Shown piece after piece: positions 34,361-43,844 of a stretch of DNA of 64,000 bases. The notes under the pieces were generated by a model. That model ran no database searches, was not told the origin of the DNA, and was given only the letters and a program-made list of their open reading frames with translations. A program made the translations under genes and the position numbers. The first letter of the stretch is position 1. The number at the start of each line of letters is the position of its first letter. The DNA comes from Bacillus haynesii (lineage in GTDB: Bacteria > Bacillota > Bacilli > Bacillales > Bacillaceae): positions 1-64,000 of the forward strand of contig NZ_MRBL01000005.1 in assembly GCF_001969855.1 (NCBI RefSeq), given 5' to 3'.

Positions 34361-34621
34361 TCAGCGAGGCTCTACGATTAGCTTAATCGCTGTCCGTTCT
34401 TCACCGTCAATTTGAATGTCCGTAAACGCCGGAATGCAAATCAGATCGACACCGCTCGGCGCTACAAATCCCCGTGCAATCGCTACCGCTTTAACGGCCT
34501 GATTTAATGCCCCGGCTCCGATTGCTTGAATTTCTGCAGCTCCTCGTTCCCTTAAGACTCCTGCGAGCGCACCTGCGACCGAGTTTGGATTTGATTTTGC
34601 TGAAACCTTTAATATTTCCAT
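34361..34621 (-). CDS. spoVS: Stage V sporulation protein S
   Basis: 86 residues, essentially invariant across Bacillus: MEILKVSAKSNPNSVAGALA, EIQAIGAGALNQAVKAVAIA, RGFVAPSGVDLICIPAFTDI. An Alba-fold small protein needed to pass stage V and tied to septation and coat assembly. GGGGGAGCAGGA before ATG. In B. subtilis it is sigma-H driven; I could not fix that promoter here. Confidence 0.97.
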   Translation of the reverse strand: MEILKVSAKSNPNSVAGALAGVLRERGAAEIQAIGAGALNQAVKAVAIARGFVAPSGVDLICIPAFTDIQIDGEERTAIKLIVEPR

Positions 34622-34685
34622 TCCTGCTCCCCCTTAAGTTTACAATGGATAAGTGAGTGTTCATTAGAACAATCATTATTAGATG

Positions 34686-34733
34686 TTGCTATTTTCAAAG
34701 CCATCCCCTTTTAATTGCTTTTCAAAAATAGCA
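34686..34733 (-). other. Hairpin between ymdB and spoVS
   Basis: On the minus strand TGCTATTTT...AAAATAGCA (9 bp) with an inner AAAGC/GCTTT pair. No clear T-run follows; it may stabilise the ymdB 3' end or form a weak terminator before the spoVS promoter region. Confidence 0.45.
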
Positions 34734-34822
34734 GGGTACCTTCCATTTTTACTATATTCACTATAGGACCGGGATATTCCTGCTTTCCTTTTAATATTTT
34801 TCTAAAATGATTTTCTGTTCAG

Positions 34823-35620
34823 TTATTCAAAAAACATGTGGTCATCATTAATTAATATCCGGTCTATTTTAACGGCTTTTTTGCTCTGTTCGTCGATGTC
34901 AATGACAACTCCGCTCAGTGTTGTGCGGCCTTCGGCAATCTCAAAACGGACGGGCAGGCTCGTTTTAAAACGCTTGATAATCGTCTCGCGGTCGACGCCG
35001 AGAATGCCGTCGTAAGGCCCTGTCATCCCCACATCTGTTATATATGCCGTGCCTTTCGGAAGAATGCGGTTGTCGGCTGTCTGAACATGCGTATGCGTTC
35101 CGACAACCGCTGAAGCGCGGCCGTCCGTATACCAGCCGATCGCTTGCTTTTCGCTTGTCGCTTCGGCATGAAAATCGATAAAAATGAACGGTGTTCTTTT
35201 TGCGGCTTCTTCTATTAATTCATCAGCTTTTCGAAATGGGCAATCGATCGCAGGCAGAAATGTGCGGCCTTGTAAATTGATCACAGCCAGTTCCTTCGAA
35301 CCGTTTGTTTTTATGTATGTGATGCCTTTTCCAGGCGTGCCTTCGGGAAAATTGGCGGGTCTGACGATCTGCGGCGCGTCATCAATAAAATCAAATATTT
35401 CCCTTTTATCCCATGTGTGATTTCCCATTGTGAGAACGTCGGCTCCCGCTTGGATGAGCTGGTGGTATATTTTTTCGGTAATGCCTTTTCCGTGTGCGGC
35501 GTTTTCTCCGTTGACGATGACGGCATTCGGTTTATATTTCAGCTTCAGCTTCGGCAAATAGGTTTTGATCATGTCTCTGCCGGGCGAACCGACGACATCT
35601 CCAATAAATAAAATTCTCAT
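34823..35620 (-). CDS. ymdB: YmdB 2',3'-cyclic nucleotide phosphodiesterase / metallophosphoesterase
   Basis: 265 residues: MRILFIGDVVGSPGRDMIKT, NGENAAHGKGITEKIYHQLI, TMGNHTWDKREIFDFID, FIDFHAEATSEKQAIGWY, VVGTHTHVQTADNRILP. These D, E, N-H and H-x-H ligands form the di-metal site. YmdB hydrolyses 2',3'-cyclic nucleotides and influences biofilm and motility decisions in B. subtilis. It follows rny by 86 bases, with a terminator-like hairpin between, so expression may be partly read-through. Confidence 0.95.
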   Translation of the reverse strand: MRILFIGDVVGSPGRDMIKTYLPKLKLKYKPNAVIVNGENAAHGKGITEKIYHQLIQAGADVLTMGNHTWDKREIFDFIDDAPQIVRPANFPEGTPGKGITYIKTNGSKELAVINLQGRTFLPAIDCPFRKADELIEEAAKRTPFIFIDFHAEATSEKQAIGWYTDGRASAVVGTHTHVQTADNRILPKGTAYITDVGMTGPYDGILGVDRETIIKRFKTSLPVRFEIAEGRTTLSGVVIDIDEQSKKAVKIDRILINDDHMFFE

Positions 35621-35674
35621 AATTTGACCCTTTCTTTTTTAAAATAGGTTTTAATCATAGTGTTACATAAGGAA

Positions 35675-35711
35675 ACAAAAAAATAAAGTGGCGCATTCGC
35701 ACCACTTTATT
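35675..35711 (-). terminator. Terminator of rny overlapping its stop codon
   Basis: AATAAAGTGG/CCACTTTATT, perfect 10-bp stem, then seven T residues on the minus strand. The rny stop codon lies within the first arm. Confidence 0.85.
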
Positions 35712-37266
35712 TTGCGTATTCAACGGCTCTCGTTTCCCTGATCACGGTTACCTTGATGTGTCCAGGGTAGTCAAGCTCGTCCTCAATTCGTTTTCGAATA
35801 TCACGCGCCAAACGATGGGCTTCAAGATCGTTGATTGAGTCAGGTTTGACCATGATCCGCACCTCTCGTCCCGCTTGTATCGCGAATGATTTTTCAACAC
35901 CTTCGTACGATTCAGAGATTTCTTCCAGTTTTTCAAGCCTGCGAATATAGTTTTCGAGCGTTTCGCTTCTTGCGCCAGGTCTTGCGGCAGACAGCGCATC
36001 GGCTGCGGCCACGAGCACGGCGATGATGGAAGTCGGCTCCTGATCTCCGTGGTGAGATGCGATACTGTTGATGACAACTGGATGCTCTTTATACTTGGTG
36101 GCCAGTTCCACACCGATTTCAACGTGGCTTCCTTCCACCTCATGGTCAATCGCTTTCCCGATATCATGAAGAAGTCCTGCCCTTTTTGCGAGCGTCACGT
36201 CTTCTCCAAGCTCTGAAGCCATCAAGCCTGTCAGAAACGCCACTTCCATTGAATGTTTCAGTACATTCTGTCCGTAGCTTGTTCTGAACTTCAAGCGGCC
36301 GAGGATTTTGATTAAATCGGGATGAAGACCGTGAACTCCAACTTCAAACGTCGTCTGTTCACCCATTTCGCGAATGTAATCATCCACTTCACGGCGGGAT
36401 TTCTCAACCATTTCTTCGATTCTGGCAGGATGAATGCGGCCATCCTGAACGAGTTTATCTAGAGCGATCCTGGCTGTTTCACGCCTGATCGGATCAAATC
36501 CTGAAAGGATAACGGCTTCCGGCGTATCGTCGATGATCAGATCGATCCCCGTCAATGTTTCCAATGTACGGATATTACGTCCTTCACGTCCGATAATGCG
36601 GCCTTTCATCTCATCATTTGGAAGATTGACAACTGAAACCGTTGTCTCGGCCACATGATCAGCCGCACAGCGCTGTAAAGCCAATGAAAGAATATTTTTC
36701 GCTTTTTTATCAGCCTCTTCTTTCGCTCGATTTTCACTTTCTTTCATCATGATCGCGATGTCATGGGAAAGCTCGTTTTCAACCCGTTCCAGAATGATTT
36801 GCTTCGCTTCATCTCGCGTCAGACTTGAAATACGCTCCAACTCTGACTGCTGCATACGAATCATTTCATCCACTTTGCTTTCCATCTCTTCAATATGTTG
36901 TTGTCGTTCATTCAGAGAATGATCTTTCTTCTCCAACATCGCTTCCCGTTTATCTAATGATTCATCTTTTCGGTCAAGGTTCTCTTCCTTTTGAAGTAAA
37001 CGGTTTTCTTGTTTTTGAAGCTCATTTCGTCTTTCACGAACTTCTTGTTCAGCTTCTATCCGAAGCGTATGAATCTCGTCCTTTGCTTCAAGAAGGGCTT
37101 CTTTTTTCAACGCTTCAGCATCCCGCTTTGCGTCTCCAAGAATTTGTTCGGCTGCATTTCGCGCACCTGAAATTTTTGCTTCGGCAATGATTTTACGAAC
37201 ATAGTAGCCAACAACTAAACAGAATAGGCTCAGCAAAATGGAGATGAGAATTGCTAAAGGATTCAT
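35707..37266 (-). CDS. rny: Ribonuclease Y
   Basis: 519 residues from ATG 37266 (eight bases after GAGGAGG; a GTG three codons earlier is too close). One N-terminal membrane helix ([20 protein letters not shown]), a long coiled coil about 30-200, a KH domain about 210-280 ([20 protein letters not shown]) and an HD domain with [12 protein letters not shown] and [10 protein letters not shown]. It starts bulk mRNA decay at the membrane. Sequence nearly equals B. subtilis YmdA. Strong promoter 170 bases upstream. Confidence 0.97.
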   Translation of the reverse strand: MNPLAILISILLSLFCLVVGYYVRKIIAEAKISGARNAAEQILGDAKRDAEALKKEALLEAKDEIHTLRIEAEQEVRERRNELQKQENRLLQKEENLDRKDESLDKREAMLEKKDHSLNERQQHIEEMESKVDEMIRMQQSELERISSLTRDEAKQIILERVENELSHDIAIMMKESENRAKEEADKKAKNILSLALQRCAADHVAETTVSVVNLPNDEMKGRIIGREGRNIRTLETLTGIDLIIDDTPEAVILSGFDPIRRETARIALDKLVQDGRIHPARIEEMVEKSRREVDDYIREMGEQTTFEVGVHGLHPDLIKILGRLKFRTSYGQNVLKHSMEVAFLTGLMASELGEDVTLAKRAGLLHDIGKAIDHEVEGSHVEIGVELATKYKEHPVVINSIASHHGDQEPTSIIAVLVAAADALSAARPGARSETLENYIRRLEKLEEISESYEGVEKSFAIQAGREVRIMVKPDSINDLEAHRLARDIRKRIEDELDYPGHIKVTVIRETRAVEYAK

Positions 37267-37362
37267 CACTTTCACCTCCTCTTGCTATGAACTTGTCTTG
37301 CTAAAAGTAAGTGTCGGCATGTACATTGTACTTCTTCTCAACATACAGAACCTTCACAGGGA

Positions 37363-37377
37363 GTGAAGCGGCTTCAC
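37363..37377. repeat. Small palindrome in the rny 5' leader
   Basis: GTGAAGC-g-GCTTCAC inside a region with further TTCACAGG/CCTGTGAA matches; forms a hairpin in the ~160-base untranslated leader of rny. No gene lies in 37267-37607. Confidence 0.4.
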
Positions 37378-37437
37378 AGCCCTTGTCAAGTTTAAATGTT
37401 TATCAATCATGTTAAGAAAAACAAGTGATACAATTTC

Positions 37438-37466
37438 ATTGTAATTGTGTGGGAAATACTTGTCAA
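37438..37466 (-). promoter_or_regulatory. Sigma-A promoter of rny
   Basis: On the minus strand TTGACA (37461-37466) and TACAAT (37438-37443) with a 17-base spacer. Confidence 0.8.
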
Positions 37467-37564
37467 GCTTACGGTCTTAACGTTTCTGGATTAAACGCCT
37501 TTTCAAACCGCCCGGATGAAGAGGGTGGATAGAGGAGCTGCGCCTAAATGCGCAAATGAAAGGA

Positions 37565-37593
37565 AAAGGCTGCCGATCGGACCGGCAGCCTTT
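37565..37593 (-). terminator. Terminator of recA
   Basis: AAAGGCTGCCG/CGGCAGCCTTT, perfect 11-bp stem with a 7-base loop, then TTCCTTTC on the minus strand. Confidence 0.85.
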
Positions 37594-37607
37594 CACATGT
37601 TTCATAA

Positions 37608-38654
37608 TTAAAATTCGAGTTCTTCCTGAGCTTGGGCATCGTCTTCCTGCGCGGGAGCAACGCCGCCAGTATCCAAACCGTAGTGTTCCCGGATCTGCTC
37701 TTGAATCATCAAAAGGATGTCCTTGTTTTCTTTCAGGAACTGTTTGGCGTTTTCACGGCCTTGTCCAAGGCGTTCCTCCTGATATGAGTACCATGCACCG
37801 CTCTTTTGAACGATGTCAAGCTCTGTTCCGAGGTCGATGATTTCCCCTTCTTTTGAAATTCCTTCCCCGTACATAATGTCCACTTCGGCTGTCCGGAATG
37901 GAGGTGCCACTTTGTTTTTCACGACTTTGATTTTCGTCTTGTTCCCCATGACGTCGTTGCCTTGTTTCAGCTGCTCTGCGCGGCGCACTTCAAGGCGGAC
38001 AGAAGAGTAGAATTTCAGCGCTCTTCCGCCTGGTGTCGTCTCAGGATTTCCAAACATGACACCGACTTTTTCACGAATCTGGTTAATAAAGATCGCGATG
38101 GTCTTCGATTTATTGATCGCTCCGGAAAGCTTACGAAGCGCCTGAGACATCAGTCTGGCCTGCAAACCGACGTGGGAATCCCCCATATCTCCTTCGATTT
38201 CAGCTTTCGGCACAAGTGCTGCCACAGAGTCGATGACAACGATATCCACCGCTCCGCTTCTGACAAGAGCTTCGGCGATTTCGAGCGCCTGCTCGCCCGT
38301 ATCAGGCTGTGACAGCAAAAGCTCATCAATGTCGACACCCAGCTTTTGTGCATAGACGGGGTCGAGCGCGTGTTCGGCGTCGATGAACGCCGCCTGTCCG
38401 CCCTGCTGCTGAACTTCGGCAATCGCATGAAGCGCCACCGTCGTTTTACCGGAGCTTTCAGGCCCGTATACTTCGATAATCCGGCCGCGCGGGTATCCGC
38501 CCACTCCAAGAGCCGTATCGAGCGCTAAAGAACCGCTCGGAACTGTTGAAATTCTCGTTTCAGTTTGTTCGCCGAGTTTCATAATCGAACCTTTACCAAA
38601 CTGCTTTTCTATTTGTTTAAGCGCCATATCTAAGGCTGCCTGACGATCACTCAT
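37608..38654 (-). CDS. recA: Recombinase RecA
   Basis: 348 residues from ATG 38654 behind AAGGAGG; this is the B. subtilis length. Walker A G-P-E-S-S-G-K-T at 64-71, Walker [16 protein letters not shown], loop L2 region [16 protein letters not shown], acidic C-terminus. It drives homologous pairing and SOS induction. It has a LexA box and sigma-A promoter upstream, with cinA next in the same direction. Confidence 0.98.
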   Translation of the reverse strand: MSDRQAALDMALKQIEKQFGKGSIMKLGEQTETRISTVPSGSLALDTALGVGGYPRGRIIEVYGPESSGKTTVALHAIAEVQQQGGQAAFIDAEHALDPVYAQKLGVDIDELLLSQPDTGEQALEIAEALVRSGAVDIVVIDSVAALVPKAEIEGDMGDSHVGLQARLMSQALRKLSGAINKSKTIAIFINQIREKVGVMFGNPETTPGGRALKFYSSVRLEVRRAEQLKQGNDVMGNKTKIKVVKNKVAPPFRTAEVDIMYGEGISKEGEIIDLGTELDIVQKSGAWYSYQEERLGQGRENAKQFLKENKDILLMIQEQIREHYGLDTGGVAPAQEDDAQAQEELEF

Positions 38655-38688
38655 TCTATTTTCCTCCTTTATCACTTCCGCTATATCT

Positions 38689-38739
38689 ACTATACCTTGT
38701 TTGCGCGGATTTGCCAAGAAAAAAGCGAACGCATATTCG
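38689..38739 (-). promoter_or_regulatory. recA promoter with LexA (SOS) box
   Basis: On the minus strand CGAATATGCGTTCG (38726-38739) is identical to the remembered B. subtilis recA LexA box (consensus CGAACRNRYGTTYG). TTGGCA (38712-38717) and TATAGT (38689-38694) follow with a 17-base spacer. Confidence 0.9.
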
Positions 38740-38822
38740 ATTTTTTTAAGAGGAAAAAATCGATCTCCTAAAATGGAATGACCTTTTTCGTAAGAAAGAT
38801 TTTCCGAAAATCCGTTTTTCGC

Positions 38823-40073
38823 TTATTTTTCCATCATTTTCAGCAACAGATGGCAGCCGTATTTGGCAGAACGCTTCCGCACCGCAGACCTGGATCCGGC
38901 GAACTGAAATTCGAACGCTTCTTCAGCCTGGTCCTTCACGGAGATGCCGATAAACACCTTTCCTGCCGGATGGCCTTCTTGCGTATTCGGCCCGGCTACT
39001 CCAGTGAAACTGATGCCGATATCGCTTCCTGTTTTGACTCTGATGCCTGCGGCGAGTTCTTTTGCGCATTGCGCGCTGACCGCACCGTAGCGCTGCAGCG
39101 TGTCTTCCGAAACGCCGGCCGCTGACACTTTCAATTCGTTTGTATAGCAGACGGCGCCGCCTTTGAAGTATTCGGAAGCGCCGCTCATTTCCGTCAGCCA
39201 GCTGGAAAAAAGCCCACCTGTAAAACTTTCCGCAGCAGCCAGGGTCATTCCCTTGCTCCTGCATGCTTTCGCAAGCTCTTCTGCGAGGGATGTATCATCA
39301 TACCCGTAAAAGAACTCTCCGACCCGCTCCAGGATGCGGTCTTCCGTTTCTTTTAACAAGCGGGTTGTCTCCGCCTGATCCGCATGCTTTGCCGTGAGCC
39401 TGAGCGTGACTTCCCCGTCTGCCGCAAGCGGGGCGATTGTCGGATTAGTCTGCGCATCGATGAGATCTTCCAAATCGGTTTCAAGCTGGGATTCCCCGAT
39501 GCCGAAGAAGCGCAGCACCCTTGACACGATCTTTTCCCTCGAGCCGAGCTTTTCCAAAATGAGCGGCTTCGCTTCGTTTTCAAACATCGGCTCCAGCTCT
39601 TTCGGAGGTCCCGGCAGAAGCATATAAAAGCGCGATTCATGCTCAAGCAGCATTCCCGGAGCCATCCCGAAGCGGTTCGGCAGAACGTCGGAGCCTTCGA
39701 GGATCAGCGCCTGTTTGCGGTTGTTCGGCGACATCTCCCGGTTCGTTTTTTTGAAGTAATCCTGAATCGATTCGAAGGCTTCATCGTCAAGCTTAAGAGG
39801 GCGCCCGACAACTTCAGCGATCGTTTCTTTTGTCAAATCGTCTTTCGTCGGTCCGAGGCCTCCCGAAAAAATGATGAAGTCAGACCTTTGCTGTGCTGTC
39901 TGTATAACTTGTTTAAGGCGTTCCGGATTGTCTCCCACCGCCGTGTGATAAAAAACGTTAATGCCGATTTCAGCCAAATGCCTGCTGATAAACTGAGCAT
40001 TTGTATTAACGATTTGTCCGAGCAGAAGCTCAGAACCGACAGCGATAATTTCCGCTTTTCTTTCCAACTTCAT
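38823..40073 (-). CDS. cinA: CinA, competence/damage-inducible protein (nicotinamide-nucleotide amidase family)
   Basis: 416 residues from ATG 40073, as in B. subtilis. An N-terminal MoaB/MogA-like (COG1058) domain about 1-170 ([41 protein letters not shown]) and a C-terminal CinA amidase domain about 255-415 ([38 protein letters not shown]). The family has ADP-ribose pyrophosphatase and NMN deamidase activity and is linked to RecA in competence. Directly upstream of recA, but recA has its own promoter. Confidence 0.95.
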   Translation of the reverse strand: MKLERKAEIIAVGSELLLGQIVNTNAQFISRHLAEIGINVFYHTAVGDNPERLKQVIQTAQQRSDFIIFSGGLGPTKDDLTKETIAEVVGRPLKLDDEAFESIQDYFKKTNREMSPNNRKQALILEGSDVLPNRFGMAPGMLLEHESRFYMLLPGPPKELEPMFENEAKPLILEKLGSREKIVSRVLRFFGIGESQLETDLEDLIDAQTNPTIAPLAADGEVTLRLTAKHADQAETTRLLKETEDRILERVGEFFYGYDDTSLAEELAKACRSKGMTLAAAESFTGGLFSSWLTEMSGASEYFKGGAVCYTNELKVSAAGVSEDTLQRYGAVSAQCAKELAAGIRVKTGSDIGISFTGVAGPNTQEGHPAGKVFIGISVKDQAEEAFEFQFAGSRSAVRKRSAKYGCHLLLKMMEK

Positions 40074-40092
40074 TGTTTCCACTTCCCCACGT

Positions 40093-40674
40093 TTAGTTCG
40101 ATGTTTTTAAAGCTTCCCAGTTTTTAGCGAAATAATCCCATCCTGATACGACTGTGAAAAAGACAGCCACCCATAAAGCAAGAGAGCCGAATGGGAAGGA
40201 TACAAGCTCAAACGGAAGATTGTGAAGCAAAAGGGCAGAGATGGCGATGATTTGAGCCCATGTTTTCACTTTTCCAAGCATGTTGGCCGCGACGACTTCC
40301 CCCGTTCCCGCAAGGACGAGCCGCAATCCCGTTACGGCAAATTCCCGGCTGATAATGACAATGGCCATCCAGGCCGGAGCAAGATGGTAATGCACCAGAA
40401 TAATCAAAGCGGAAGACACGAGCAGCTTGTCTGCAAGCGGGTCAAGGAATTTCCCAAAGTTTGTCACAAGGTTCAGTTTTCTTGCATAATAGCCGTCAAC
40501 CCAATCGGTGACGGAAGCAAAAATAAACAACAGTGCGCCGATCAAATGGGTGACCGGAATCGACTCGCTGCCGAAGGAGACAGCCCCCCACTGAAACGGC
40601 ACAAGCATGATGACCATAAAAACAGGAATTAATGCGATTCTAGAAAGCGTGATTTTATTCGGTAAATTAAACAT
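40093..40674 (-). CDS. pgsA: CDP-diacylglycerol--glycerol-3-phosphate 3-phosphatidyltransferase (PgsA)
   Basis: 193 residues, multi-pass membrane protein. The CDP-alcohol phosphotransferase motif D-G-x2-A-R-x8-G-x3-D-x3-D is complete: D60-G61, A64-R65, G74, D78, D82. It makes phosphatidylglycerophosphate, the precursor of phosphatidylglycerol and cardiolipin. GGAGGAACC before the ATG. It lies 66 bases after rodZ, past a hairpin. Confidence 0.96.
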   Translation of the reverse strand: MFNLPNKITLSRIALIPVFMVIMLVPFQWGAVSFGSESIPVTHLIGALLFIFASVTDWVDGYYARKLNLVTNFGKFLDPLADKLLVSSALIILVHYHLAPAWMAIVIISREFAVTGLRLVLAGTGEVVAANMLGKVKTWAQIIAISALLLHNLPFELVSFPFGSLALWVAVFFTVVSGWDYFAKNWEALKTSN

Positions 40675-40723
40675 AAAGGTTCCTCCATATATGTATGTTT
40701 TCCTAATGATGATGAACGCAAGA

Positions 40724-40754
40724 AAAAGTCATCTGTGCAATTAAGATGACTTTT
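40724..40754 (-). terminator. Terminator-like hairpin at the rodZ stop codon
   Basis: GAAAAGTCATC/GATGACTTTTTC stem; the stop codon TAA is in the loop; T-run follows on the minus strand. pgsA starts 50 bases later. Confidence 0.8.
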
Positions 40755-41643
40755 CCTCCTTTTTATTTTGAATCGTTATGTTTTGTGTCATCACAGTTTT
40801 AGGATCGAGCTTGTAAGAAAGAACTTCTCCGTTGATTTTAATTTCAACGCCAGGCGCATATCCGATCCGCAAATCAATTTGCGATTGATCGGTGATATTC
40901 TTTTGAAAAGTTTCTCCTTTTTTCATCATTCCTTCTTTAAGAGAGCTGCCTTTCTCGTCGCGCACCCTGACCCACGAGTTTTCGTTTGCCTTTACTTCAA
41001 GCTCCAGCTTGTCGGATCCTGATACTTCATAGGTTGTGGAAGAGCCTTCGCTTGCGGTCGCTTTAATGGTCAGCTTGTCGTTCTCATCAGACTGCTGATC
41101 CTTTTTTTCTTTGTCGTCTTCAGCGCTGTCTTTCTGCGCATCCGTGTTCTGTTGATTTTCCTTTGTCAGCGGGGAATCTTTCGAGACGTCATACTTGCTT
41201 TGCGATTCCTCTGTCTTAGGCTCTTCTGCCTGCTGATTCCCTCCGCCGTTTACAGCCTGAACGATGACGTAAATGATCGCGATTACAACGATAACGCCGG
41301 CTGCCACAAGCAGAGTAGGCAAAAGTTCAAGCGCTTTTGAGGCAGACTTGGGCAGCTCCCTCTGCGGCTTGATTGAAGAAAGCTTCTCAGAAACCTCATC
41401 ATTGTAAGAATTAGGGATATCTTTTTTAAACTCTTCAAACAAGAGCTCCGAGTCGAGGCCGACAGCTTCGGCATACTGCTTGATAAAAGCCCTCACATAA
41501 AATTTCCCCGGAATGATATCATAGTTTCCTTCTTCAAGGGCCGTTAAATACCTTTTTTGGATCTTTGTGGCCGCCTGAAGGTCGTCCAATGACATCCCTT
41601 TTTCCTCTCTGGCTTCTTTCAGCCGATTTCCTAGTTCAGTCAC
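40741..41643 (-). CDS. rodZ: Cytoskeletal morphogenesis protein RodZ (YmfM)
   Basis: About 300 residues from GTG 41643 (eight bases after GGAAGG; another GTG three codons upstream is too close). A Cro/CI-type helix-turn-helix domain about 5-70 (ELGNRLKEAREEKGMSLDDL), a single transmembrane helix at 108-130, a Q/E/K-rich linker, and an extracytoplasmic RodZ C-terminal domain about 195-290. RodZ links MreB filaments to the wall-synthesis machine and affects rod shape. Confidence 0.93.
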   Translation of the reverse strand: MTELGNRLKEAREEKGMSLDDLQAATKIQKRYLTALEEGNYDIIPGKFYVRAFIKQYAEAVGLDSELLFEEFKKDIPNSYNDEVSEKLSSIKPQRELPKSASKALELLPTLLVAAGVIVVIAIIYVIVQAVNGGGNQQAEEPKTEESQSKYDVSKDSPLTKENQQNTDAQKDSAEDDKEKKDQQSDENDKLTIKATASEGSSTTYEVSGSDKLELEVKANENSWVRVRDEKGSSLKEGMMKKGETFQKNITDQSQIDLRIGYAPGVEIKINGEVLSYKLDPKTVMTQNITIQNKKEEKSS

Positions 41644-41660
41644 AACAAACACCTTCCATT

Positions 41661-42452
41661 TTAAAAATCAAAGCCGGAAAAACCCGAATGGTCAAACATC
41701 TGCGGTTCTTCAGCATGTTCATATGTAATCACCTCATCGGGGCTGTTTCGCAATTCGATGATGTAATCAAAATCGTCCATCGTATATTCCGTATTTTGCA
41801 CGAAAATGTCCGGGTGCTCGACAACTTTGGTCGCCGGCAGCCGCATGATCTCACTGACGAGCTGCAAATGGCGTTCAGATCCTCTTCTCGTCGACACAAT
41901 GCCGTCCAAAATGAAAACATTCTCCGGACTGTATTCATCGGCAATCAGCTGGCTTCTGATCGTTTGCTTCAGCAGTGTTGAAGAAACAAAAAGCCACCTT
42001 TTGCTTGCACAGACGCTTGAAGCAACAATTGATTCCGTCTTGCCGACGCGGGGCATTCCCCTGATCCCGATCAGCTTGTGCCCGTCTTTTTTAAACAGTT
42101 CAGCCATAAAATCGACAAGCAAGCCGAGCTCGTCGCGTTCAAACCGGAACGTTTTTTTATCGTCTGCATCCCGCTGGATATAGCGGCCGTGCCTTACAGC
42201 GAGACGGTCGCGAAGCTTCGGCTCGCGGAGCTTCGTCACTTTAATCGTATCCATCGTGTTCAGAATCGATTCCAGTCGCTTGATCTGATCTATATGACGG
42301 CATTTTAACAAGAGGCCTCTTCTTTGAGTATCGACGCCGTTAATGGTCACAATATTAATTGAAAGCATCCCCAATAAAGAGGATATATCTCCCAGAAGTC
42401 CGGGACGGTTGACTTGGATTTCATATTCTAAGTACCATTCGAGCTTTGCCAA
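41661..42452 (-). CDS. ymfK: YmfK, DUF3388 family protein
   Basis: 263 residues. An N-terminal ACT-like segment (EIQVNRPGLLGDISSLLGML) is followed from about 140 by a P-loop-like G-M-P-R-V-G-K-T-E-S-I and VSSTLLKQTIRSQLIADEYS. Conserved in Bacillus; function unknown, possibly a ligand-sensing ATPase. Start TTG with GGGAGG eight bases upstream; rodZ follows after 17 bases. Confidence 0.88.
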   Translation of the reverse strand: MAKLEWYLEYEIQVNRPGLLGDISSLLGMLSINIVTINGVDTQRRGLLLKCRHIDQIKRLESILNTMDTIKVTKLREPKLRDRLAVRHGRYIQRDADDKKTFRFERDELGLLVDFMAELFKKDGHKLIGIRGMPRVGKTESIVASSVCASKRWLFVSSTLLKQTIRSQLIADEYSPENVFILDGIVSTRRGSERHLQLVSEIMRLPATKVVEHPDIFVQNTEYTMDDFDYIIELRNSPDEVITYEHAEEPQMFDHSGFSGFDF

Positions 42453-42669
42453 ATGATAACCTCCCTACCCATCATCGTAGCAAAAATTTACCTTCCTTTA
42501 TCATAAAGCATTTTGTCTCAATTAGAAAGCAGAATGTTGTGATTAAATAAGAAAAACGTCCGTTTCCCAAAATCGGGAAAAACCTGCTGTAACGGCGCCT
42601 GCATGCTGTTTACCCTGTCGGGGCGAAAAGCAAACAACAAAAGCGGTGCGCTGACAAAGCCGCGCCTAT

Positions 42670-42698
42670 AAAAAAGAGAGAGTGAACACACTCTCTCC
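42670..42698 (-). terminator. Terminator of ymfJ
   Basis: GGAGAGAGTG/CACTCTCTC stem, short loop, then six T residues on the minus strand. The rest of the 42453-42669 gap shows no gene. Confidence 0.85.
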
Positions 42699-42956
42699 TT
42701 AATGTGAGCTGTTGTTTTCAACAAGCTTAACCATCACGTTCGCAATGGCGCGCTGCTCTTCTTCGGAAGCCACGCTCCAAAGGTCTGCGAGCACTCGTTC
42801 TTGATGGTTTTTTGAATCAACCTCACCGGCCAAATAATCGCCGATCTCATATGCGAGATCTGAGATGGTTTCGTTTGACATTCCTTTTTCTTGGGCATAG
42901 TTCAAACGGTCGCCCAAAAAGTTTTTCCACTGATCCCAATTATCCAGTACGGACAT
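42699..42956 (-). CDS. ymfJ: YmfJ, DUF3243 family protein
   Basis: 85 residues from ATG 42956 behind GGAGGGG: MSVLDNWDQWKNFLGDRLNY, ETISDLAYEIGDYLAGEVDS, KNHQERVLADLWSVASEEEQ. A small helical protein conserved in Bacillus with DUF3243; no known role. Same length as the B. subtilis protein. Confidence 0.92.
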   Translation of the reverse strand: MSVLDNWDQWKNFLGDRLNYAQEKGMSNETISDLAYEIGDYLAGEVDSKNHQERVLADLWSVASEEEQRAIANVMVKLVENNSSH

Positions 42957-43026
42957 ATCAGGCCCCTCCATTCTCTTGAAGTTACAGCCTTATTATGATC
43001 TGGGGGACCGTAAACTATACATGTTT

Positions 43027-43758
43027 TTAACAATGCCAGCCGCCATTAACTGACAAAATTTGACCCGTGATATAAGATGCCTTTGCCGAGAGCAGAAACA
43101 GGACGGCGTCTGCAACCTCTTCTGCTTCGGCCAGCCTTCCCATCGGAATCTCATCGACGATCATCTCTTGTTCCTCTTTTGAAAACGAGCCCATCATCTT
43201 TGTTTTCACAGCGCCCGGAGAAACGGCGTTGACCCTGATGCCGCTAAGCGCAAGCTCTTTTGCAAGAGCTTTGACAAACACATTTTGTGCGCCTTTTGTC
43301 ATGCTGTATAAAACTTCGCACGACGCCCCTGTTTCACCCCAAATGGAGCTGACGGCTACAATGGCGCCGGATTTTTTCCTGACCATTGCCGGCAGCAGAT
43401 TCCTCGTCAATAAAAACGGGCTTGAGACATGGAGCTGCACCATGTCCTGTACAGCCTCATCGGACATGTCTGTCACAAGCCCGCGGAAACTTTGTCCGCT
43501 GTTTAAGACGATGCCGTCAAGCGCCCGCCCGCCGATGAAAGCGGAAACGGCTTTTGCGCCGCCGGGGTCTGACAGATCGCCGTGAATGATTTCGGCGTGA
43601 ATGCCGTATGTATGTGTCAGCCTTTCTGCAAGTGCAGCGGCTGCCTTCTCATTTGTATGGTAATGGAGGAGAAGATCATACCCGTTTTGCGCCAGCTTTT
43701 CGCTGATGCTTTGCCCGATTCCGCCGCTTGCGCCGGTGATAAGAGCGAGTTTTGTCAT
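43027..43758 (-). CDS. ymfI: EF-P 5-aminopentanone reductase YmfI (short-chain dehydrogenase)
   Basis: About 243 residues from ATG 43758. SDR fold: T-G-A-S-G-G-I-G near residue 8, N-S-G at about 90, catalytic S (AVSSIWGE), Y-x-x-x-K (VLYSMTKGAQNVF), and the C-terminal SYITGQILSVNGGWHC typical of FabG-like enzymes. In B. subtilis YmfI reduces the 5-aminopentanone modification on Lys32 of elongation factor P. AAAGGTGG precedes the start. Confidence 0.92.
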   Translation of the reverse strand: MTKLALITGASGGIGQSISEKLAQNGYDLLLHYHTNEKAAAALAERLTHTYGIHAEIIHGDLSDPGGAKAVSAFIGGRALDGIVLNSGQSFRGLVTDMSDEAVQDMVQLHVSSPFLLTRNLLPAMVRKKSGAIVAVSSIWGETGASCEVLYSMTKGAQNVFVKALAKELALSGIRVNAVSPGAVKTKMMGSFSKEEQEMIVDEIPMGRLAEAEEVADAVLFLLSAKASYITGQILSVNGGWHC

Positions 43759-43784
43759 ACCATATTTCCACCTTTCCGTTAAAA

Positions 43785-43830
43785 AGAAGAAAGGTTCAGC
43801 GTGCATCGGAAATGTCCTGACACGCTGAAC
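43785..43830 (-). terminator. Terminator of the ymfF-ymfH pair
   Basis: GTTCAGCGTG/CACGCTGAAC, perfect 10-bp stem with a 17-base loop, then CTTTCTTCTTTTT on the minus strand. It lies between ymfH and ymfI. Confidence 0.75.
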
Positions 43831-43844
43831 TCTCAGGCCTTGCT